This document shows, piece by piece, positions 53,906 to 62,504 of a stretch of 64,000 nt of DNA (the stretch's first letter is position 1; every line of letters starts with the position of its first letter). The notes under the pieces were generated by a model, which searched no databases, was not told the origin of the DNA, and worked only from the letters and a program-made list of their open reading frames with translations. Origin of the DNA: Ilyomonas sp963790435 (lineage in GTDB: Bacteria; Bacteroidota; Bacteroidia; Chitinophagales; Chitinophagaceae); contig CAWBOI010000001.1 in NCBI GenBank assembly GCA_963790435.1, forward strand, positions 62,001 through 126,000. Reading direction: 5' to 3'. Position numbers and translations under genes: made by a program.

Positions 53906-55375
53906 TTATTTTTTCAATTTCAATTGCACCACATTTTCAATATGATGTGTGTGCGGAAACATATCAACCGGCTGAATTTGCGTAACATCGTACTTGGTAC
54001 TGAGTAGCAACAAATCTCTTGCCTGTGTTGCCGGGTTGCAGCTTACATAAACAATTAATGGTGCTTCTACCTGTAGCAGTTTGTTCACCAATTTCTCATT
54101 CATGCCTGCACGCGGCGGATCGGTAACAATCACATCAGGCTTGCCATGCGTCCTAAAAAAATCATCGTTGCAAATGTTGATAACATCTCCACAGAAGAAT
54201 TCTGCGTGGTGAATGTTGTTGATGGCAGCGTTTTCTTTTGCATCGTTTATCGCATCGGCAATCATTTCAACACCGATGATTTTCTTAACAAAACGACTCA
54301 TAAAAATACCAATACTGCCTGTTCCGCAATACAAATCATATAACGTTTGCGTGCCATTCAGTTCTGCAAAATTGCGGGCAACAGCGTACAATATTTCGGC
54401 TCCTTTGGTATTGGTTTGAAAGAATGATTTCGGGCTGATTTTAAAAGTAAAATCTTCTAATTTTTCATAAATAAATCCTTTGCCCGAAACGGTTTCCGGA
54501 GATAAATCGAAGATGCTGTCGTTCCATTTTGGATTGATGGTAAACAGCAAAGTGGTAACCGACGGAAAGCGTTGCAACAACAGGCTTTGCAAATGATGCT
54601 GAAGTTTTTTATCTTCATAACCTACAATCACATTTGCCATCCATTCACCCGTAGTAGTGCTCCGGATTTGCACGTTGCGAAGCCAGCCGCTATGCTCTCT
54701 GATGTCGTAAAAAGAAACCTCATTTTCGGCTCCCCATTCCGCAATCGTTGTTCTGATTTGATTGGTTGGCTCGTGTTGCAAATGACAGGTTCTGATGGGA
54801 AGTACTTTGTCCCAAACGCCCCGTACATGATAGCCGGCTACGTTTTGGTTTTGCACTAATTTTTTATCTTCTGAATTCAGATTCGCAAACTCTTTACCCG
54901 GCACAAAACACTTATTGCTGAATGTGTATTCCAACTTGTTCCGATACCTCACTATCTCGCTACAACCCTTGATAGAACTGATTTGTAGCGATGGCAACTT
55001 TGCAATGCGTTCAAACGCATCCAGCACTTGCTGTTGTTTAAACTCCAACTGCTTTTCGTAAGGAAGATGCTGCCACTGGCAACCACCGCACACACCAAAG
55101 TGCTTGCAAAACGGTGTAACGCGCTCAGAAGAAAACTGATGAAACAAAACCGGAAAACCTTCCGCCCAGTCCCGCTTATTTTTTGAAAGCTGAACATCCA
55201 CAACATCACCCGGAACTACGTTTTCAATGAATACCGCTTTGCCGTTCACACGACTTACGCATTTGCCTTCCGCAGCATATTTTTCAACCAAAATATTCGG
55301 TAAAATAGTGGAGTGTTTGCCCCTAACCCTTAAAGGGGAATTATGAGCCTGTTTATTATTGATAACTTCTTTCAT
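53906..55375 (-). CDS. 23S rRNA (uracil-5-)-methyltransferase, RlmD/RumA type
   Basis: 489 residues. A TRAM domain (about 28-85) is followed by a [4Fe-4S] site in CKHFGVCGGCQW, the SAM site LYDLYCGTGSIGIF and the catalytic block DPPRAGMNEKL with the nucleophile in VYVSCNPATQARDL. It makes m5U in 23S rRNA. The first residues (NSPLRVRGKHS) are encoded by a family E repeat, and the family-like part starts near ILVEKYAAEGKCVSR. A later start is possible. Confidence 0.92.
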   Translation of the reverse strand: MKEVINNKQAHNSPLRVRGKHSTILPNILVEKYAAEGKCVSRVNGKAVFIENVVPGDVVDVQLSKNKRDWAEGFPVLFHQFSSERVTPFCKHFGVCGGCQWQHLPYEKQLEFKQQQVLDAFERIAKLPSLQISSIKGCSEIVRYRNKLEYTFSNKCFVPGKEFANLNSEDKKLVQNQNVAGYHVRGVWDKVLPIRTCHLQHEPTNQIRTTIAEWGAENEVSFYDIREHSGWLRNVQIRSTTTGEWMANVIVGYEDKKLQHHLQSLLLQRFPSVTTLLFTINPKWNDSIFDLSPETVSGKGFIYEKLEDFTFKISPKSFFQTNTKGAEILYAVARNFAELNGTQTLYDLYCGTGSIGIFMSRFVKKIIGVEMIADAINDAKENAAINNIHHAEFFCGDVINICNDDFFRTHGKPDVIVTDPPRAGMNEKLVNKLLQVEAPLIVYVSCNPATQARDLLLLSTKYDVTQIQPVDMFPHTHHIENVVQLKLKK

Positions 55376-55440
55376 TTTATGTAATAATCAAAGTAAATTT
55401 TGTTTACGTTTATTCAGGTTCCCCTTTAGGGGCGGAGGGG
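55320..55440. repeat. Inverted repeat family E bridging the rlmD-like and ykgJ-like genes
   Basis: Left arm CCCCTAACCCTTAAAGGGGA (55320-55339) lies inside the methyltransferase N-terminus. The right arm (55420-55440, TCCCCTTTAGGGGCGGAGGG...) supplies the last residues and stop codon of the YkgJ-type gene. The arms are near-perfect inverted copies. Confidence 0.75.
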
Positions 55441-55911
55441 TATTAGCTTTTCCAATACAAACACTACAATCGGGCAAAAAGTGGAATTTTTTAAAGTGAT
55501 GTTGGGTCGCTTGAAAAAAACATCTTCATCTGTATATGGAAAACGTTGACAATCGGAGGGGCGAACTTCATAAACCGAACAGGAATTGTCGCCATTTAAA
55601 AACGGGCAAGGTTTTGATTTTACAACATAATCGCCGTCTTCATCGAGGTTTAAATAGGTTTCAATAAAAGTACCTTCTTTCATTTTTAAATGCTTGCTGA
55701 TGCGCTTGATATCCGGCGTTTTAAAACGTGGAGAATAGTTTTTACAACATCTTGCGCATTGCAAACAATTGATGTTTTCAAATGCTTCTTCATGCAAATG
55801 GGGCAGTTGTTTCAGCAGTTTGTTTTTGTCGCTTTTTTGCAACAAACGCTTGTATTCTTTCTGATGACCGGAAGAAAGCTTTTGCCAGTTGCCGTTGATG
55901 AAATCTGCCAT
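55426..55911 (-). CDS. YkgJ family cysteine-cluster protein
   Basis: 161 residues from the ATG at 55911. The Cys pattern CLQCARCCKNY followed by CPFLNGDNSCSVYEVRPSDCQRFPY is the zinc/iron-binding signature of UPF0153/YkgJ. Function unknown. The C-terminal PLRP and stop codon derive from a family E repeat. Confidence 0.88.
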   Translation of the reverse strand: MADFINGNWQKLSSGHQKEYKRLLQKSDKNKLLKQLPHLHEEAFENINCLQCARCCKNYSPRFKTPDIKRISKHLKMKEGTFIETYLNLDEDGDYVVKSKPCPFLNGDNSCSVYEVRPSDCQRFPYTDEDVFFKRPNITLKNSTFCPIVVFVLEKLIPLRP

Positions 55912-56004
55912 AATCCGGCAAAGGTGTATCAAAAACGGATAAACAGATTTTACAATTCCATAAAGTTATTTTCGCTGTTACTTTGCACTACCAAAAAAGG
56001 GTGG

Positions 56005-56928
56005 ATGAATTCGGTAAGAGAATATTGGTTGTTGCTGCTTTCAACTCCGTTTTACATTGTTATCATCGGGCTTGAGTTGCTCCTTACGCATATTCAGGAA
56101 CGACAGGTTTATACGGTGAAAGGAACGGTAGCCAACGTTTACCTCATGGTGCTCAACACTTTGATAGACGTGGCTTTCCGCGTGGCTTATGTTGCTATCT
56201 ACCAATATTGTTATGGGTTTGCTTTTGTGCATATTTCTAACCCATTCTTATATTGGATAGCATTACTAATCGCCGAAGATTTTTTGTATTACTGGCTGCA
56301 CCGTTTCGATCATGAAATACGATTATTCTGGGCAGTGCATGTTACGCACCACAGCGCGCAACAACTCAATTTTACAGTCGGCTTTCGCTCCTCTGTGTTT
56401 GAACCGCTATATCGGTTTGTTTATTTCATTCCCCTGGCTTTTATAGGTTTTAAACCACTGGATATTGTGTTTATGTATTCCGCAACGCAAATCTGGGGAA
56501 CGCTCGTTCATACTGATCTCGTTGACAAATTAGGCTGGTTCGAGTACATTTTTGTAACGCCATCGCATCACCGCGTTCATCATGCTTCCAACGCGAAATA
56601 TTTAGACAAAAACATGGGTATGTTTTTAATCATCTGGGACAAGTTATTTGGAACGTTTCAAAAAGAACTGCCAGTTCAGGAGTACGAACCGATTGTGTAT
56701 GGCTTAGTAAGCAACATTCAAAAACCAAATGCCGTAAATCTTGTGTTTCACGAATGGAAGAATATAAAAAATGATGTCAAAAGAAAAGACATTGGCTGGC
56801 GCGAAAAGCTGTCTTATATTTTCAAAGCGCCTGGCTGGAGCCACGATGGAAGCCGGTTGACAAGCAAGCAACTGCAGAAGCATGGAACACGGATGACACG
56901 GACTTCGTGCAAGGATAACGAGGATTGA
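56005..56928 (+). CDS. Sterol desaturase / fatty acid hydroxylase family membrane protein
   Basis: 307 residues from the ATG at 56005. There are about four membrane helices and the eight-histidine di-iron set: HRFDHE, HVTHHSAQ and HRVHHASN. It is closest in pattern to the alkylglycerol monooxygenase/C-5 desaturase group and probably hydroxylates a membrane lipid. The last residues (HGTRMTRTSCKDNED) are encoded by a family D repeat, so the natural C-terminus was probably shorter. Confidence 0.9.
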   Translation: MNSVREYWLLLLSTPFYIVIIGLELLLTHIQERQVYTVKGTVANVYLMVLNTLIDVAFRVAYVAIYQYCYGFAFVHISNPFLYWIALLIAEDFLYYWLHRFDHEIRLFWAVHVTHHSAQQLNFTVGFRSSVFEPLYRFVYFIPLAFIGFKPLDIVFMYSATQIWGTLVHTDLVDKLGWFEYIFVTPSHHRVHHASNAKYLDKNMGMFLIIWDKLFGTFQKELPVQEYEPIVYGLVSNIQKPNAVNLVFHEWKNIKNDVKRKDIGWREKLSYIFKAPGWSHDGSRLTSKQLQKHGTRMTRTSCKDNED

Positions 56929-57030
56929 ATATTATGGCAAAAACAAACTTCTTCTTTCACCAATATCTCAACAATCCCAGTTCAGACAATCCCAACAAAT
57001 CCGTGCACGCAGTCCGTGGCATCCGTGTTC
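56885..57030. repeat. Inverted repeat family D with 32-nt arms
   Basis: The arms 56885-56916 (GAACACGGATGACACGGACT...) and 56999-57030 are inverted copies matching at 29 of 32 positions, around an 82-nt centre that contains one AAAAACAAA copy. The left arm codes the hydroxylase C-terminus. Confidence 0.85.
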
Positions 57031-57043
57031 TATTCAAACACAA

Positions 57044-57817
57044 TCACTCAAACTTCAAATGCCTTACCGTTGTTGTTCTTTCAATCAATTGTTTTAAAGA
57101 ATCAATCCCGATTTTTAAGTGTCGTTCTACATATTTATTGGTAATCAGCTTATCGCTTTCGGCAGTTTTCACGCCTTCAGGAGTCATGGGTTGGTCGCTT
57201 ACCAACAGCAATGCGCCCGTTGGAATTTTGTTGTAAAAACCAACGGTAAAAATGGTTGCCGTTTCCATATCAATGGCATACGCGCGAATGTTGCGCAGAT
57301 ACTCTTTGAACTTATCATCGTGTTCCCAGATGCGGCGGTTGGTGGTGTAAACGGTTCCTGTCCAGTAATCTACTTTGTTTTCACGTATTGTGGTTGAAAC
57401 CGCACGTTGCAAAGCAAATGCAGGCAGCGCGGGTACTTCCGGCGGAAAGTAATCGTTGGAGGTTCCTTCGCCACGAATGGCAGCGATTGGCAAAATCAAA
57501 TCCCCCAGCTTATTTCGCTTTTTTAAGCCGCCACATTTGCCCAAAAACAAAGCGGCTTTTGGATTGATGGCACTCAGCAAATCCATAATGGTAGCGGCTC
57601 CTGCACTGCCCATACCAAAGTTGATGATGGTAATTCCGTTTGCTGTGGCACACTGATACGGACGATCTTCGCCTACCACTTTTGTGTTGTTCCATTCAGC
57701 AAATAAGTGTACATAATTACTGAAATTGGTTAGCAAAATATAATTGCCAAAATTGTCCAGCTTTTCGCCGGTGTAGCGAGGCAGCCAGTTGTTCACAATC
57801 TCTTGTCGGGTTTTCAT
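57044..57817 (-). CDS. amn: AMP nucleosidase, Bacteroidetes type
   Basis: 257 residues. Nucleoside-phosphorylase-like fold: INFGMGSAGAATIMDLL, ALFLGKCGGLKKR, IRGEGTSNDYFP and the base/ribose site AIDMETATIFTVGF, then LLLVSDQPMTPEGVKT. It splits AMP into adenine and ribose-5-phosphate. It is shorter than E. coli Amn, as usual in this phylum. It is convergent with the hydroxylase across repeat D. Confidence 0.93.
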   Translation of the reverse strand: MKTRQEIVNNWLPRYTGEKLDNFGNYILLTNFSNYVHLFAEWNNTKVVGEDRPYQCATANGITIINFGMGSAGAATIMDLLSAINPKAALFLGKCGGLKKRNKLGDLILPIAAIRGEGTSNDYFPPEVPALPAFALQRAVSTTIRENKVDYWTGTVYTTNRRIWEHDDKFKEYLRNIRAYAIDMETATIFTVGFYNKIPTGALLLVSDQPMTPEGVKTAESDKLITNKYVERHLKIGIDSLKQLIERTTTVRHLKFE

Positions 57818-57868
57818 TGGCGATAAATTTCACAAAGATATTGATTGCGGTAAGAGTAGTTTTGTACG

Positions 57869-58303
57869 ATGTTAAAAATTGAATTTCCACAGCCAGAATT
57901 TCAAATCAAAACAGAAGATGAAAAAGAATACATCAAAGACAGCATCCGAAAAAAATGGGTACGCTTAACACCGGAAGAATGGGTACGGCAAAACTGGATT
58001 CAATATTTAATCAAAACCAAAAACTATCCGCCTTCATTATTATCCATTGAAAAAGAAATTCGCCTTGGTGAACTCAAAAAAAGATGTGATGTGGTAGTGT
58101 ATAAGAACGATGTTCCGTGGATGATTGTAGAATGTAAACAACCGGATGTAGCTTTATCTGATTCAACATTAATGCAGGTATTGCAATATAACATTGTAAG
58201 CAATTGCACGTATCTCATTATCACCAACGGCAACAGCAGCAAAGGCTGGCAAATTCAAAATAGCAAAACCGAAGAAATACACCAAATACCGAACTGGAAA
58301 TAA
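57869..58303 (+). CDS. HsdR N-terminal-domain protein (stand-alone nuclease-like domain)
   Basis: 144 residues. The PD-(D/E)xK core is visible as RCDVVVY followed by WMIVECKQPD. This is the type I restriction HsdR_N fold without the helicase, specificity or methylase genes. Such lone domains are widespread in Bacteroidetes. A role in restriction is not supported here; it may be a housekeeping nuclease. Confidence 0.85.
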   Translation: MLKIEFPQPEFQIKTEDEKEYIKDSIRKKWVRLTPEEWVRQNWIQYLIKTKNYPPSLLSIEKEIRLGELKKRCDVVVYKNDVPWMIVECKQPDVALSDSTLMQVLQYNIVSNCTYLIITNGNSSKGWQIQNSKTEEIHQIPNWK

Positions 58304-58440
58304 ATAAAGTGCATTAAACTTACAGGATACAGCAGTATCAAACAGCCTTAAAATAATGTTAGCAAAGTGAAATGCAATACAGCTTTCGCTTTTTACGTTT
58401 CAGATTTCACTTAAATTGCACAACAAAAACAAAATCAGTT

Positions 58441-58911
58441 ATGAAAAAAATGATGGTAGCGTTCAGCGCATTGTTCATTCTTTCTGCGGCTCACGCACAA
58501 ACATCAACTTCAACCCCAACTACTAACCAACCTGCTGCGCAGGATGTTGCCAAGTATTTGCAAATCAATGAAGTTGACCACGATATGGGTAAAATTCCAT
58601 TTGGTAAACCGATTGAATATGAAGTAGCTGTAAAAAATATTAGCTCCGATTCCATCAAGCTGCAAAACGTGCAGGCTGGTTGCGGTTGCACCACGCCGCA
58701 ATGGAAACCCGGACCTTATGCACCTGGTGAAACTTTCAAAATCAAAGTGGGTTTTAATGGAAGCACTAAAGGTGTTTTCAATAAAAATGTAACCATCTTT
58801 TTAACCAATGGTTTGAGCAAGCAGATTAAGTTTCATGGCGAAACTTTTGAAGCACCCGATAACACTGCACCAGCAGGAGCCGCCCAAAGCATGAAACCTT
58901 CTTCTAAATAA
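58441..58911 (+). CDS. DUF1573 exported protein, copy 1
   Basis: 156 residues from the ATG at 58441. The signal peptide ends SAAHAQ and a Thr/Pro/Gln linker follows. The DUF1573 Ig-like domain includes INEVDHDMGKIPFGKP and the conserved AGCGCTTPQW with paired Cys. Probably periplasmic; function unknown. Followed 7 nt later by a paralogue. Confidence 0.85.
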   Translation: MKKMMVAFSALFILSAAHAQTSTSTPTTNQPAAQDVAKYLQINEVDHDMGKIPFGKPIEYEVAVKNISSDSIKLQNVQAGCGCTTPQWKPGPYAPGETFKIKVGFNGSTKGVFNKNVTIFLTNGLSKQIKFHGETFEAPDNTAPAGAAQSMKPSSK

Positions 58912-58918
58912 ACTCAAT

Positions 58919-59293
58919 ATGAAATACCTGTTATCATTTGTTTTTATCGCTTTTGTAAGTGTTGCCATTGCTCAAAATGAGCCGGTAAAATTCATCGAAA
59001 CCAAACATTCGTTTGGCAAGATAAAACAAGGTGTTCCCGTAACAACAGAGTTTGCTTTTACCAATACTTCGGGTAAGCCCGTTATCATTGAAGTGGCTAC
59101 TGCAGAATGTGGATGCACTACGCCGGATTATCCGAAAACGCCGATTATGAAAGATAAAACGTCTTCCATAAAAGTTACTTACAACGCCGAAGCCGAAGGT
59201 CATTTTGAAAAGAAAGTAACTGTAAAATTTGCTAAAATTGCACAGCCTGTTTTTCTTACCATTGAAGGCGATGTAGAAAAGAAAGCGAAGTAA
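58919..59293 (+). CDS. DUF1573 exported protein, copy 2
   Basis: 124 residues. The signal peptide ends VAIAQ. The same fold is seen: ETKHSFGKIKQGVP, then AECGCTTPDYPKTP. It is a tandem paralogue of copy 1 in one operon, with a terminator downstream. Confidence 0.88.
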   Translation: MKYLLSFVFIAFVSVAIAQNEPVKFIETKHSFGKIKQGVPVTTEFAFTNTSGKPVIIEVATAECGCTTPDYPKTPIMKDKTSSIKVTYNAEAEGHFEKKVTVKFAKIAQPVFLTIEGDVEKKAK

Positions 59294-59318
59294 AATTTCT
59301 GTATCATATTTGCATAAC

Positions 59319-59346
59319 AAAAGGTCTTTTAAAAAGACCTTTTTTA
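59319..59346 (+). terminator. Terminator after the DUF1573 pair
   Basis: AAAAGGTCTTTT/AAAAAGACCTTTT hairpin with a T-run, 25 nt after the stop codon. Confidence 0.8.
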
Positions 59347-59356
59347 TTTGAAAAAC

Positions 59357-59845
59357 ATGCAAGCCAATCAGCCAATTAAAATATGTGTGCGCATGCCCAA
59401 CTGGTTGGGCGATGCGGTAATGAGCCTTGGCTTTTTGCGCTTGTTAAGAGAAGCGTACCCGGAGGCATTTATTTCGGTTGTTATCAAAAAAGGTTTGGAG
59501 TCGCTTGTAAATGAACTGCCGGAAATAGATGAAGTGTTTGTTTTTGATAAAAAAGTGTACAGTGGCTTGCGCGGGGTTTGGAAATACGGAAAACGTTTGA
59601 AGGAAAGACACATATACAACTTGTTTTTTGTTTTACCTGATTCGTTTTCGTCTGCAATGATGGCATTTGCCAGCCATGCCAAACAACGCATTGGCTTTAA
59701 AAAAGAAGGCAGAAGCTTTTTATTGACGAAGACCTATAAAAAGCTTGTAGGAAAACATCGCGTGGAAGATTATGCTTCGCTGCTGCAACAGTTCAATCCA
59801 TCGGTTAAGGATAAAGTTCCGGTCGTAAAATTGCCCGTTTTGTAA
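59357..59845 (+). CDS. GT9 glycosyltransferase (heptosyltransferase-like), N-terminal part (frameshifted)
   Basis: Starts at the ATG at 59357 with KICVRMPNWLGDAVMSLGFLR, the GT9/WaaF opening, and continues through the first Rossmann domain. It ends early at TAA 59843-59845. Removing one base (T43 of the run 59838-59848, or a neighbouring T or A) continues the frame as KKEKSESYLIVNINSES. Family members add heptose or related sugars to the lipopolysaccharide core. Confidence 0.82.
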   Translation: MQANQPIKICVRMPNWLGDAVMSLGFLRLLREAYPEAFISVVIKKGLESLVNELPEIDEVFVFDKKVYSGLRGVWKYGKRLKERHIYNLFFVLPDSFSSAMMAFASHAKQRIGFKKEGRSFLLTKTYKKLVGKHRVEDYASLLQQFNPSVKDKVPVVKLPVL

Positions 59846-60380
59846 AAAGGAAAAGAGTGAGTCTTATCTGATTGTGAACATCAATTCAGAATCCATCACA
59901 AGCCGTTTGCCGGTTGAAAAAGCGGTTGAGCTGATTACGCTTGTTCAACAACAATTTTTCCTGCCAATCAAACTGATAGGCGCGCTAAAAGAAAGAGCTT
60001 TTGTTGATGAAGTGATTGCGCTTCTGCCTCAAAAAAACAACCTTGAAAATATAGCGGGTGAAACCTCTTTGCATCAATTGCAAACGTTGATTCAAAATGC
60101 AACATTAATGATCACCAGCGATAGCGGGCCGGCGCATATTGGGAGCGCATCTAACATTCCGCTGGTTGTAATAACCGGTGCAGGCGATGAGCGAAACACC
60201 GGGCCTTACAACAATCCAAAAGCAATTGCTGTGCGCAATGGTAAACTACCCTGTGAGCCTTGTGTGAAAAATTATTGTAAGCTGGCACCACTGCCGCAAT
60301 GCCTTGTTCAAATGCAGATGCAGAAAGCCATTGATGCTGCCCATTTGGTAATGAAAACAAACGATGACAATACCATTTGA
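59844..60380 (+). CDS. GT9 glycosyltransferase, C-terminal part (frameshifted)
   Basis: Continues the previous fragment. The second Rossmann domain contains the SDSGPAHIGSASNIPLV block, the donor-site signature of GT9, then GPYNNPKAIAV and a Cys-containing segment PCEPCVKNYCK. The combined length is about 341 residues, normal for the family. Its stop overlaps the start of the downstream Sua5-type gene. Confidence 0.85.
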   Translation, partial: KKEKSESYLIVNINSESITSRLPVEKAVELITLVQQQFFLPIKLIGALKERAFVDEVIALLPQKNNLENIAGETSLHQLQTLIQNATLMITSDSGPAHIGSASNIPLVVITGAGDERNTGPYNNPKAIAVRNGKLPCEPCVKNYCKLAPLPQCLVQMQMQKAIDAAHLVMKTNDDNTI

Positions 60381-60936
60381 AAATGATATAGAACAATGCC
60401 TTACCGTATTGCAAAACGGAGGCATCATTTTGTACCAGACTGATACCATCTGGGGCATTGGCTGCGATGCCACGAATGAGGCTGCGGCTGAAAAGATCAT
60501 GCAGTTAAAACAACGCTCGGAGAATAAAAGCTTTGTTGTGCTGGTAGCCGATGAAAGGGATATTGTAAAATATGTGGCAGCACCTGATTTAGGCTTGTTC
60601 GATTATTTGCAAAAGGCACAAAAACCAACCACAGTTGTTTATCCCAATGCAATTGGATTTGCACACAATGTAATGGCAAACGATGGCTCGGTGGCGATAC
60701 GCATTTGTAAGGAACCTTTTTGCAAACATCTCATCAAGCGATTTCGCAAACCGATTGTGAGCACGTCAGCCAACCTTTCGGGCGAGGCTTCGCCACAGTT
60801 TTTTTCAATGATTAATAAAGCTGTTGTTGATGGTGTTGATTATGTTGTGAAATACAGACAAGACGACAACCAACCTTCATTGCCATCATCTATTATCAAA
60901 TGGGAAAAAGGGAAGGTGGTTGTAATAAGGGATTAA
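60364..60936 (+). CDS. Sua5/YciO/YrdC family threonylcarbamoyl-AMP synthase
   Basis: 190 residues. The YrdC fold has GGIILYQTDTIWGIGCDAT, QLKQRSENKSFVVLV and IVSTSANLSGEASP. It makes threonylcarbamoyl-AMP for the tRNA t6A modification. The ATG overlaps the upstream gene by 17 nt, so the two are co-translated. Confidence 0.93.
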   Translation: MTIPFENDIEQCLTVLQNGGIILYQTDTIWGIGCDATNEAAAEKIMQLKQRSENKSFVVLVADERDIVKYVAAPDLGLFDYLQKAQKPTTVVYPNAIGFAHNVMANDGSVAIRICKEPFCKHLIKRFRKPIVSTSANLSGEASPQFFSMINKAVVDGVDYVVKYRQDDNQPSLPSSIIKWEKGKVVVIRD

Positions 60937-60978
60937 GATTTTTAAACCATCTGTTTCTATATAAGTGAAATATTTAGC

Positions 60979-61105
60979 CGTCTCTGCAAGGCACGAAGCA
61001 GTCTGTGTTATATGACAAACGTTCTTTATAAGTAATAAACGAGTTCATTACTTTTCATTATCTTAATTAATCAATTCACAGACTGCTTCGTGCCTCGCAG
61101 TGACG
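60979..61105. repeat. Inverted repeat family F with 29-nt arms
   Basis: The arms 60979-61007 and 61077-61105 are inverted copies matching at 27 of 29 positions (core AGGCACGAAGCAGTCTGTG) around 69 nt that contain a further AAGTAAT/ATTACTT hairpin. It fills most of the 278-nt gap between two convergent genes. A 7-bp stem ACAGCCT/AGGCTGT (61177-61214) lies next to the serine-hydrolase stop codon. Confidence 0.85.
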
Positions 61106-61214
61106 TGATATAATTTGCTCAATTTATTTCAGAACGTTGAAGTGAGTGACACAACAGGCGATCAACAAGAATTACTACAGCCTGGTACATAAAACTGTAT
61201 TTTGTATAGGCTGT

Positions 61215-62372
61215 TTACTCGCTCAGCTTTGCCGTGTCTTTCACGCCTGTAAATATTACCGACATATTTTTGGAATCGTAGATATTTCGATTGAATTTAT
61301 TACCCAAAACAATAATAGTTGCTGTGTCCTGTACCAGCCTTGTAAACACCGTATTGCTGCCATGCCACTTGCCATTGTGATAGATAATAGAATCAATTCC
61401 GTTGTTGAACAAACGCCAGCCTAGGCCATAGTTGTGCATGGATTTCCGTTCGTGGCTTTGCGGCGTGAAAGCACTGTCCAGCGCGGTTTTGGAAACAAAG
61501 GTGTGCTGGTATAAAGCCTTATCCCATTGCAACAAATCGCGGCAGGTTGAGTACACATTTTTATCGCCGTAAGTACAATCCAAATGATCCATTTCGTAAG
61601 GACGATTGCCCATCATGGTAGGCACATAATTCAGTGTATCGGAAATTGAAAAAATATAAGTGCTGTTCATGCCAAGCGGCGCAAACACACTGTCTTTCAT
61701 AAACTGTGGAAACGGCTGATGCGTTATCTTTTCAACCACCAAAGCCAGCAGCATAAAATTAGTGTTGCAATAATGAAACACACGGTTGGGCGACGCTTCT
61801 ATTGGCGGTTGATGAGCAATCATGAAGTTCAGCACATCTTCATTGGTGGCTTTTTTTCTCCTATCCCAATCTTTGTCCATAAAGTTTAAATAATTGGGCA
61901 AACCGCTGCGGTGAGAAAGCAGCATTCGTATGGTAATGCCATGATACGGCAACTCCGGAAAATATTGTTGCAATGTATCGTTTAGTGAAAGCCTGCCTTG
62001 CTGCCAAAGCCGCAACACTTCAGTGCCGGTAAAGGTTTTAGAAACCGATGCCAGATGAAAAGGCGTATTGGGATTGATGGAATCTTTTGTTTTGAAATTG
62101 GCATAACCGGTATAATCTTCAAACACAATTTCGCCATTTTTTGCAACTAAAATGGCGCCATTAAAGCCACTTCTTTTTAAATGCGTTTCGTAATAAAACT
62201 TTGCTTCGTTACCATACCGGTCAAGCTCTTCCGGTGTGAGCTTGCGAAAGCTAAAATCCGCAACAGGAGTGGGCTTGGGAGATTTTCCCCATTTTTTTTC
62301 TGCCTTGGAACTGCAACAAATAATGCCAAAAACAAAAGCACAAACAATAATAAACAACAACGCTGGTTTCAT
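61215..62372 (-). CDS. Serine hydrolase, class C beta-lactamase-like lipoprotein
   Basis: 385 residues from the ATG at 62372. The lipobox is GIICC near residue 16. The penicillin-binding fold has SVSKTF (SxxK), YCNTNF (YxN) and the HNGKWHG third motif. By family it is a D-aminopeptidase, esterase or beta-lactam-binding enzyme, and a true lactamase role is unproven. Confidence 0.9.
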   Translation of the reverse strand: MKPALLFIIVCAFVFGIICCSSKAEKKWGKSPKPTPVADFSFRKLTPEELDRYGNEAKFYYETHLKRSGFNGAILVAKNGEIVFEDYTGYANFKTKDSINPNTPFHLASVSKTFTGTEVLRLWQQGRLSLNDTLQQYFPELPYHGITIRMLLSHRSGLPNYLNFMDKDWDRRKKATNEDVLNFMIAHQPPIEASPNRVFHYCNTNFMLLALVVEKITHQPFPQFMKDSVFAPLGMNSTYIFSISDTLNYVPTMMGNRPYEMDHLDCTYGDKNVYSTCRDLLQWDKALYQHTFVSKTALDSAFTPQSHERKSMHNYGLGWRLFNNGIDSIIYHNGKWHGSNTVFTRLVQDTATIIVLGNKFNRNIYDSKNMSVIFTGVKDTAKLSE

Positions 62373-62504
62373 AAGTGAAAAACAAAAATAAGGGGATTGA
62401 AAGTTTCTTTGCTTGCCTACTCGGTGAGTGAGCAATAACTTTACGTTTTTGTATTGAGAGTAAGCAGATGACTCTTTTATTTTTAATTCATTTTTAAGTT
62501 TTGT

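Noticed and set aside
57869..58303. A restriction-modification system at the HsdR_N gene
   Set aside because: No helicase, specificity or methylase gene is adjacent; the lone domain is common in the phylum.
61215..62372. A true beta-lactamase
   Set aside because: SxxK and YxN are present, but many esterases and peptidases share them and no resistance context is seen.
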